NCBI GenBank assembly: GCA_003139735.1
Contig: PLGA01000404.1
Span: 11,974-17,323 of the forward strand
Origin: Bryobacterales bacterium
GTDB taxonomy: Bacteria; Acidobacteriota; Terriglobia; Bryobacterales; Bryobacteraceae
Direction of reading: 5' to 3'
DNA length: 5,350 nt
The position numbers and the translations under genes are program-made. Under the pieces are notes generated by a model. The model made no database searches, had not been told where the DNA came from, and was given only the letters and a program-made list of their open reading frames with translations. Of this stretch, positions 1 to 5,350 are shown piece after piece; the first letter of the stretch is position 1; every line of letters starts with the position of its first letter.

Positions 1-1661
1 ACGATGCGGAAGCTGCGGATCTGGCCGGAGCGCGCCGGCTCCCGCTTGGAGCCCTGGCCGCCGCCCTTCCATTTGGCTTGCAGCATGGAAGTGAGCGAAG
101 AGACATCCGCCGAGCTGGCCTCGGCTTCCTTTTTCTCCGCCTCCGCCGCGCCCGCGCTCGTGCGGCAAGTGGCCTGTACTCCTTCGCCCAACTCGACGCG
201 CGATCTCCCACCGGACACCTCGGTCATGCGTCCGGTCACCAGGTCGCCTTCCTTGTGCTCGGCAATGTATTCGTCCAGGCTGGTGGGGACCAGTTGCTTC
301 ATTCCCAAACGCAGGCGGCGCTTGACGGTGTCCGCTTCGAGCACCTGGGATCTTACCGTCTGCCCGACTTTGAGCACGTCCTGAGGGTGATCGATACGCT
401 TCTCGGCGCTGATGTCGCCGACGTGGATCATGCCCTCCAGCCCTTCGGCAAGCTGCACAAACGCGCCGAACTTGGTCAGGCTGGTGACCGCGCCTTCCAC
501 CACCGAACCGACCGGGTACTTTTCGGGAACGTCCGCCCACGGATCGCCCAGGGCCTGCTTCAGGCCCAGCGCAATGCGGCGGTCGGCCTGGTTCACGCCC
601 AGCACAGCCACGTCCACCTGGTCGCCCGGCTTCACCACGTCCGACGGCTTCCGGACCTTCTTCGACCAGGACATTTCGGAGAGGTGGATCAGCCCTTCGA
701 TGCCCTTTTCCAGTTCCACGAACGCGCCGAAATCGGCCACGCGGGTGACCGTGCCCTTGACGCGGTCGCCAGCCTTGTATTTTTCGCTGGCCAGCTCCCA
801 CGGGTGCGGCTGAAGCTGCTTCAGGCCGAGCGAGATGCGGTGCTTGGCGGCATCCACCTTCAGCACCTTGGCTTCCAGTTCCTGCCCGATGGTCAGCACG
901 TCGGCGGGCTTGTTCACCCGCGCCCACGAAATGTCGGCCACGTGCAAAAGCGCGTCCACGCCGCCGATGTCCACGAAGGCTCCATAATCGGTGAGGCCGC
1001 GGACCGTTCCGCGCACCGTCTCGCCTTCCTTGACCTCGGCGTAACGGCGCTCTCTGGAGGCTTGCTCTTCTTCTTCCAGCACGGCGCGGCGGTCCACCAC
1101 CACGTCCTCGTCGGCCACGTCGAGCTTGATGATGCGGCAGCGGATTTCCTGGCCGATCAGCTTCTCCATGTCGGCCGCGTCCCTGGCCCCGCTGCGCGAG
1201 GCGGGCATGAACGCGCGCACGCCCACATCCACGTTGACGCCGCCCTTTACCAGCGCCGAAACCACGCCGGCGATGGCGGCCTTTTCCGCGAACGCCTTTT
1301 CCAGCGCCGACCAGTCCTTAGGCCGTTCGACCTTGATCCGCGACAGCTCGTAGTAGCCTTCTTCGCTGCGCCCTTTGATGGAAACCGGCATCTTGTCGCC
1401 GGGTTTGACGGTCTCGCCCGCGGCCAGGAATTCCGCCAGCGGGATCAACCCTTCGGTCTTGAAGCCGATGTCGAGAAAAACCGAATCGGCCGAGACCGCG
1501 ATCACCACGCCTTCCAGTCCTCTGCCGCCTTCTTCGGCGCGATGCTTGTGAGACTTTTCGTATTGCGACAGAATATCGCCGAACGACTCGGCGTTGTCGG
1601 TTGTGGGCTGGGAATCAGGCAAGGCGGCCCTGTCCTGATCCAGTGGGCTTGGGTTGACCAT
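1..1661 (-). CDS. rpsA: 30S ribosomal protein S1 (3' end cut by window edge)
   Basis: S1 binds mRNA on the 30S subunit and helps initiation on structured or weak-SD messages. Reading the minus strand from ATG at 1661 gives 553 codons without a stop, then runs off the window. I see six S1 (OB-fold) repeats at about residues 45-110, 124-190, 208-280, 296-368, 383-455 and 468-550. Repeats 3-5 carry the typical YGAFV/FGAFV strand, the LLHVADISW/LIHLSEMSW/MIHVGDIS segment and the ISLGLKQ/IALGLKQ/LRLGMKQ end. Repeats 1 and 2 are the usual diverged ribosome-binding pair. Repeat 6 lacks the FGAF motif and seems split by an Ala/Glu/Lys-rich insert (about 502-545) before QIRSFRI. The start is supported by GAGGAG 8 nt upstream and an in-frame TGA five codons upstream. 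E. coli S1 is 557 residues, so little is missing. It is divergent from the histidine kinase gene. I could not assign its own promoter. Confidence 0.97.
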   Translation of the reverse strand, partial: MVNPSPLDQDRAALPDSQPTTDNAESFGDILSQYEKSHKHRAEEGGRGLEGVVIAVSADSVFLDIGFKTEGLIPLAEFLAAGETVKPGDKMPVSIKGRSEEGYYELSRIKVERPKDWSALEKAFAEKAAIAGVVSALVKGGVNVDVGVRAFMPASRSGARDAADMEKLIGQEIRCRIIKLDVADEDVVVDRRAVLEEEEQASRERRYAEVKEGETVRGTVRGLTDYGAFVDIGGVDALLHVADISWARVNKPADVLTIGQELEAKVLKVDAAKHRISLGLKQLQPHPWELASEKYKAGDRVKGTVTRVADFGAFVELEKGIEGLIHLSEMSWSKKVRKPSDVVKPGDQVDVAVLGVNQADRRIALGLKQALGDPWADVPEKYPVGSVVEGAVTSLTKFGAFVQLAEGLEGMIHVGDISAEKRIDHPQDVLKVGQTVRSQVLEADTVKRRLRLGMKQLVPTSLDEYIAEHKEGDLVTGRMTEVSGGRSRVELGEGVQATCRTSAGAAEAEKKEAEASSADVSSLTSMLQAKWKGGGQGSKREPARSGQIRSFRI

Positions 1662-1688
1662 GAGACTTACTCCTCATTGTGGCATAAT
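1660..1688 (+). promoter_or_regulatory. Candidate sigma-70-type promoter for the kinase-regulator operon
   Basis: An extended -10 element, TGG followed by CATAAT (1680-1688; the hexamer matches TATAAT at 5 of 6), is preceded at 17-bp spacing by ATGAGA (1660-1665; 4 of 6 against TTGACA). The predicted transcript would begin near 1695, about 12 nt before the chosen TTG start at 1707. The -35 element overlaps the rpsA start codon on the other strand. This is an assignment by eye only. Confidence 0.45.
1670..1675 (-). promoter_or_regulatory. Shine-Dalgarno of rpsA
   Basis: The minus strand reads GAGGAG here, 8 nt before the ATG at 1661-1659. Together with the in-frame TGA (plus 1674-1676) it fixes the start of S1. 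It lies inside the spacer of the proposed plus-strand kinase promoter, so the two divergent transcription and translation starts are packed into one short stretch. Confidence 0.85.
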
Positions 1689-1706
1689 CCCGACTGGGAT
1701 ACATCC

Positions 1707-2953
1707 TTGCCTACCGATACCCGTTTCCGCTGGCTCCGGCTCGTCCGGCCCCAGGATTTCGTCTGGCTCTTGCTTTTCGCCGCGCTGGCGGTCACCCTTC
1801 CGCCCGAATACCGCGACAAGTTCTCCATCGCGCCGCTGGCCGCGTTGGCCATCGTGCAGGTGTTGGAGCCGAAGATCCCGGCCTTGGCATCCACGCGCGG
1901 CCGGATTTTCTGGATCGTGCTGAAGCTGGCGCTGGGATACCTGCTGATCGGGTTTACGGGATCTCTCGAGAGCCGCTACTGGCTGGCGCTGCTGTTTCCG
2001 GTGGTGACCGCGGCGACGGTTCTGGGGGCCATAGGAACGCTGGCATTCACCTTGGCGGCGAGCGGCGCCTATCTCTCTTTCCTCTTGTTCCGCAGCGGGT
2101 TCCTTGCCGAGTGGGACGTGGTGGCGTTGCGGCTGGTGTTTCTGGCCACGGTGGGGAACCTGGCCAACACGCTTGCGGACGATTTGCGGGTGCAAACCCG
2201 GAAATCCCGGCGCGCGGCGGAACAGCTTGCCGAAGCCAACGCCCAGCTCCGTCAGGCCGAGGAGGCCGTACGCCGGTCGGACCGCCTGGCGGCTTTGGGG
2301 CAGCTTACCGCGGGGCTGGCGCACGAATTGCGCAACCCGCTCGGCACCATCAAGACCTCCGCCGAAATGCTGCACCGGACCGTGAGCGCCGAAAACGACG
2401 TGGCGCGCGAGATGGCCGGCTTCATCAGCTCCGAAGTGGACCGCACCAATTCCCTGGTCACGCGGTTTCTGCAATTCGCGCGCCCGCTTCAGTTGCGCCT
2501 CGAAACCGCGGACCTGGCGCAGGCGTTGGACCGCGCCGTGGCCATGGTGGAGCAGGAAGCGCCGGGCATCGCCATCTACAAGAACTACGAGCCGGGGATT
2601 CCACCGTTTGCTTTCGACGCCGAGCTGATGGAGCGGGTGTTTTACAACCTGGCGCTCAACGCAGCCCAGGCCACCGCCGCCGGCGGAGCCATTACCGTCA
2701 AGACCAGAACCAGCGGCTCCGTGGCCGAAATCGCCATCATCGATCGCGGCGCCGGCATCGATCCCCGGCACGTCGATTCCATCTTCAATCCGTTCTTCAC
2801 CAGCAAACCGCAAGGCGTGGGACTGGGGCTGGCCATCGTTTCCACGATCGTGGATGAGCACGGCGGTAAGATAACAGTGGAGAGCGAACTCGGCAAAGGC
2901 AGCGTCTTCCGCGTGTTCTTGCCGATGGACCGCGCCGCTCGGCCGCCCGCCGC

Positions 2954-2957
<4 letters not shown>
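1707..2957 (+). CDS. Membrane sensor histidine kinase (NtrB/AtoS/ZraS-like kinase core)
   Basis: This is the sensor half of a two-component system: it autophosphorylates on histidine and passes phosphate to the regulator encoded next. From TTG at 1707 it is 416 residues. Residues 17-150 form five to six hydrophobic segments with short loops and no sizeable external domain. Residues 158-192 are charged and helical, probably a signalling coiled coil. The dimerisation/phosphoacceptor (HisKA) domain has GLAHELRNPL with His206. The ATPase domain has an N box (NLALNAAQA, 314-322), G1 (DRGAGI, 346-351), an F box (FNPFFTSK, 360-367) and G2 (GVGLGLAI, 370-377). The open frame extends far upstream, but that part is antisense to rpsA and does not resemble protein. 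No in-frame ATG exists before residue 221. TTG 1707 is preferred because GGGA lies 7 nt upstream and a promoter fits; TTG 1677 is the alternative. The stop overlaps the next start (ATGA). The signal is unknown. Confidence 0.92.
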
Positions 2958-4303
<1,346 letters not shown>

Positions 4304-4327
4304 GGCTGCGCAGTCCGGCGTCCGCGT

Positions 4328-4495
4328 TCAGCCGCGGCTCCCGCGATGCTTCGGCGGCAGCGGCATTTCGATAAACTCGTAGCTTCCCGGCGCGGCCGTA
4401 GCGACCTTGGCCGCTATCGTCGCCCCGTGATCGCGGACAACGGGCCAGATATACGATGCGCAACGCGGTGGCCTTTGGCGTAACTCAAAATCGCC
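4328..4495 (-). other. Unassigned coding-like stretch overlapping the 3' end of the DUF433 gene
   Basis: In a second minus-strand frame, a stretch with no start codon is open from just after a TGA at 4498-4496 to a TGA at 4330-4328 (55 residues). Its C-terminal part reads like ordinary protein: SYIWPVVRDHGATIAA, then KVATAAPGSYEFIEMPLPP, ending KHRGSRG. The DUF433 frame over the same bases ends in a low-likeness tail (HRISGPLSAITGRR). This could be the tail of a gene whose front was lost when the DUF433 segment was joined here, or a frame-shifted extension of it. I do not recognise a family, and it may be chance in GC-rich DNA. Confidence 0.25.
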
Positions 4496-4683
4496 TCAAC
4501 CCGGTCCGGCGGGATTTCAAACTGCTCCACGATCTCGGCGACGCTCATGCCATAGTCGAAGTTATCGACAATCGCCTCCACGGGCATCCGGGTGCCACGC
4601 AGCACAGGCGCTCCGCTTTGCACTCTCGGCTTAACCTCGACGAGCGGACATTCGGACCAGTCGATTCTTTCTTTGGCGGCCAC
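4414..4683 (-). CDS. DUF433 family (VapB45-like) antitoxin, orphan
   Basis: The product is 89 residues from GTG at 4683. DUF433 proteins are small DNA-binding antitoxins, often paired with a DUF5615/PIN-like toxin; they neutralise it and repress their own promoter. The family core is clear: VQSGAPVLRGTRMPVEAIVDN (residues 21-41, written here from V21 up to N41 but with the diagnostic part being PVLRGTRMPV) and then the helix-turn-helix-like GMSVAEIVEQFEIPPDRVEAIL (core SVAEIVEQF at 47-55), ending SYAKGH. The GTG start is preferred because GGGAGG lies 7 nt upstream; an upstream ATG at 4806 would add 41 residues of low protein likeness that cross the regulator remnant. No toxin gene follows: only 110 bp separate it from the convergent regulator gene. 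Its last 15 or so residues look atypical, so the original 3' end may be lost. Confidence 0.85.
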   Translation of the reverse strand: MAAKERIDWSECPLVEVKPRVQSGAPVLRGTRMPVEAIVDNFDYGMSVAEIVEQFEIPPDRVEAILSYAKGHRVAHRISGPLSAITGRR

Positions 4684-4690
4684 TGACAGA

Positions 4691-4696
4691 CCTCCC
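4691..4696 (-). promoter_or_regulatory. Shine-Dalgarno of the DUF433 gene
   Basis: The minus strand reads GGGAGG here, 7 nt before the GTG at 4683-4681. This strong site selects the GTG over the ATG at 4806, which has no comparable site. Confidence 0.75.
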
Positions 4697-4765
4697 AGTC
4701 CCCATGATTTCACTTTCCTGCACAAAAGGCCAACTCCTCCAATCCCTCGTTGCCTGCGGGCGGTC

Positions 4766-4798
4766 ACCGGCTGACGCAGAAAGGAATGGAAGCCTAGG
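4766..4798 (+). pseudogene. Remnant of a response-regulator 3' end (direct repeat, right copy)
   Basis: Read in the regulator's frame, this segment gives HRLTQKGMEA followed by TAG, against YRLTQMGMEA and TAA at the true gene end. The 33-nt match (28 identities, no gaps) preserves frame and stop, so it derives from an NtrC-type gene end. Upstream of 4766 the similarity fades (the same frame gives SLPAGG, not the regulator's TRNALRY). It lies in the gap between the DUF433 gene and brnT. It could be the displaced original gene end after insertion of the DUF433 segment, or the last trace of a duplicated regulator gene. Confidence 0.75.
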
Positions 4799-4800
4799 TG

Positions 4801-4820
4801 GGGCATGCTTTAGCTTGCCC
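4801..4820. repeat. Inverted repeat upstream of brnT (possible REP-like element)
   Basis: GGGCATGC and GCTTGCCC form an 8-bp stem with one mismatch around a TTTA loop. There is no T-tract, so it is not a typical terminator. Its form, GGGCA(x)GC-loop-GC(x)TGCCC, resembles intergenic palindromes I recall as recurrent in acidobacterial genomes. That recurrence cannot be tested within this window. Confidence 0.5.
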
Positions 4821-4827
4821 TGAACCC

Positions 4828-4852
4828 TTGTAGCTACAAAAAGAGTTATACT
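4828..4852 (+). promoter_or_regulatory. Candidate brnTA promoter and operator palindrome
   Basis: A perfect 12-bp palindrome, TTGTAGCTACAA (4828-4839), is followed by a -10-like TATACT (4847-4852; 5 of 6). A clear -35 is lacking. The palindrome covers the -35/spacer region, where a repressor would block RNA polymerase. BrnA antitoxins are known to repress their own operon, so this is the obvious operator candidate. The predicted transcript start (about 4858-4859) falls on the brnT ATG, so the message could be leaderless. Confidence 0.5.
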
Positions 4853-4857
4853 CGAAG

Positions 4858-4998
4858 ATGGAATACGAATGGGATGAGCGGAAGGCTCGGCAAAATATCG
4901 CCAAGCATGGCGTGCCATTCGCATACGCCGTCAGGGTTTTTATGGATGCGCGCCGGTTAGACGCGGAGGACCCCACGCGAGCGGAGGAACTACATTGA
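4858..4998 (+). pseudogene. brnT: Truncated BrnT-family (DUF497) toxin
   Basis: BrnT toxins are RelE-fold ribonucleases of about 90 residues that stop translation. This gene encodes only 46 residues from ATG 4858. The N-terminus is typical: MEYEWDERKARQNIAKHGV (1-19) and AVRVFMDARRLDAED (24-38). The family then normally continues with an EER...G strand and a C-terminal RIISARRA-type segment. Here it passes directly to PTRAEELH and a stop, so the RNase core strands are missing and toxicity is unlikely. The last residues (TRAEE) could be the natural BrnT C-terminus, meaning an internal deletion rather than a premature stop; this is inference. The stop overlaps the brnA start (TTGA), as in an intact brnTA operon. 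GCGGAGGA occurs twice (4963-4970 and 4981-4988), a possible trace of slippage. There is no good ribosome binding site upstream. Confidence 0.8.
4983..4987 (+). promoter_or_regulatory. Shine-Dalgarno of brnA
   Basis: GGAGG stands 7 nt before the TTG at 4995, inside the end of brnT. It supports the TTG start and the 4-nt overlap with the brnT stop. Confidence 0.75.
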
Positions 4999-5294
4999 AA
5001 CGCTACCGGCTTGACCCTCAAAAACCCCGGAAGCTCACACCAGCCGAGGCCCGGCGGCTGGACGCGGCGCCCATTGACTACTCCGACATTCCGCAACTGG
5101 GAGAAGCGTTTTTTGCAAAGGTGGCGGCAGCATGGCCGCCCGCAAAGAAGCAACTGACCATCCGCCTCGACGCCGACGTGTTGGATTGGCTAAGGCGTCA
5201 GGGCAGAGGTTACCAGACGCGCATCAATCGCATTCTGCGCGTGGTTATGGAGAGCCAGCCTCCCCGCCCCGCTAGTGCGGTGTCCAAGAAATAA
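4995..5294 (+). CDS. brnA: BrnA family antitoxin (DUF4415)
   Basis: BrnA binds and neutralises BrnT and, through a dimeric ribbon-helix-helix domain, represses the operon. The product is 99 residues from TTG 4995, which has GGAGG 7 nt upstream. The N-terminal toxin-binding part carries LTPAEARRLDAAPIDYSDIP (15-33, core IDYSDIP at 27-33) and FFAKV (39-43). The DNA-binding domain follows: KKQLTIRLDADVLDWLRRQG (51-70) and RGYQTRINRILR (71-82), the hallmark of BrnA/DUF4415. A short polar tail (PPRPASAVSKK) ends the protein. All the recognisable family features are intact, while the adjacent toxin is truncated. It could therefore act as an orphan repressor, or as an antitoxin against related BrnT toxins elsewhere in the genome; both are inferences. 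Confidence 0.92.
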   Translation: MKRYRLDPQKPRKLTPAEARRLDAAPIDYSDIPQLGEAFFAKVAAAWPPAKKQLTIRLDADVLDWLRRQGRGYQTRINRILRVVMESQPPRPASAVSKK

Positions 5295-5326
5295 CCGGAC
5301 AGGACCGTTCCACGGGTCTGGTGGCG

Positions 5327-5350
5327 CAGACGATCGTTTTTCGTCGTCTG
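5327..5350. repeat. Hairpin-forming inverted repeat at the right edge
   Basis: CAGACGA (5327-5333) pairs with TCGTCTG (5344-5350). Inside it CG pairs with CG around a TTTTT loop, with one bulged T at 5334: a stem of about 9 bp. It starts 32 bp after the brnA stop. It may be a terminator or an intergenic repeat. The stem reaches the last base shown, so any outer pairing or T-tract is not visible. Confidence 0.55.

Noticed and set aside
78..1706. Uninterrupted plus-strand reading frame running into the kinase gene, suggesting a 959-residue protein.
   Set aside because: It is antisense to rpsA, is rich in His, Arg and Gln without recognisable domains, and mirrors S1 codon bias. The kinase proper begins near 1707.
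1696..1711. Sigma-54-like promoter: GG and GC separated by 10 bp, with TTGC at 1707-1710.
   Set aside because: Only GG and TTGC fit; the bases after GG do not match CACG. It would also contain the chosen TTG start codon. The extended -10 site at 1680-1688 is better.
1674..2861. Minus-strand frame of 395 residues opposite the kinase gene.
   Set aside because: It is a shadow of the kinase coding strand; composition is dominated by Gly, Arg, His and Gln and shows no domain.
4304..4345. GC-rich inverted sequence after the regulator stop (CCGCG/CGCGG at about 4322-4337) as a terminator.
   Set aside because: The stem is only about 5 bp and no T-tract follows, so I cannot support an intrinsic terminator.
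4684..4806. N-terminal extension of the DUF433 protein to an ATG at 4806.
   Set aside because: The added 41 residues cross the regulator-end remnant and do not resemble the family. GTG 4683 has GGGAGG at ideal spacing.

Overview
The window is GC-rich bacterial chromosome. The style of its proteins (a ribosomal protein S1 with a split sixth domain, an NtrC-type regulator ending in RLTQMGMEA, and BrnTA and DUF433 cassettes) suggests an acidobacterium, perhaps of the Bryobacterales/Solibacter group. That placement rests on family recall, not on a search.

Layout. Positions 1-1661 (minus strand) hold almost all of rpsA, ribosomal protein S1, cut at its 3' end by the window edge. A 45-bp divergent gap follows. 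On the plus strand are a membrane histidine kinase (1707-2957) and a sigma-54-dependent NtrC-family response regulator (2954-4303). These two overlap by ATGA and form one translationally coupled two-component operon. A convergent minus-strand gene at 4414-4683 encodes a DUF433 (VapB45-like) antitoxin with no visible toxin partner. Next comes a 33-nt diverged copy of the 3' end of the regulator gene, still reading HRLTQKGMEA-stop. A brnTA toxin-antitoxin module closes the window: brnT is reduced to its N-terminal half (4858-4998), while brnA (4995-5294) appears complete. Inverted repeats stand on both sides of this module.

How it fits together. The left 4.3 kb looks like stable core chromosome: a translation gene beside a kinase/activator pair whose signal cannot be read from the sequence. 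The right 1 kb looks like an accessory hotspot immediately 3' of the regulator gene. It has two antitoxin genes without a working toxin, a repeated gene end flanking the DUF433 segment, and palindromic repeats. I see no wholly new system. The most unusual points are the duplicated regulator 3' end, the decayed toxin kept beside its intact antitoxin, and a 12-bp perfect palindrome placed as the likely brnTA operator.
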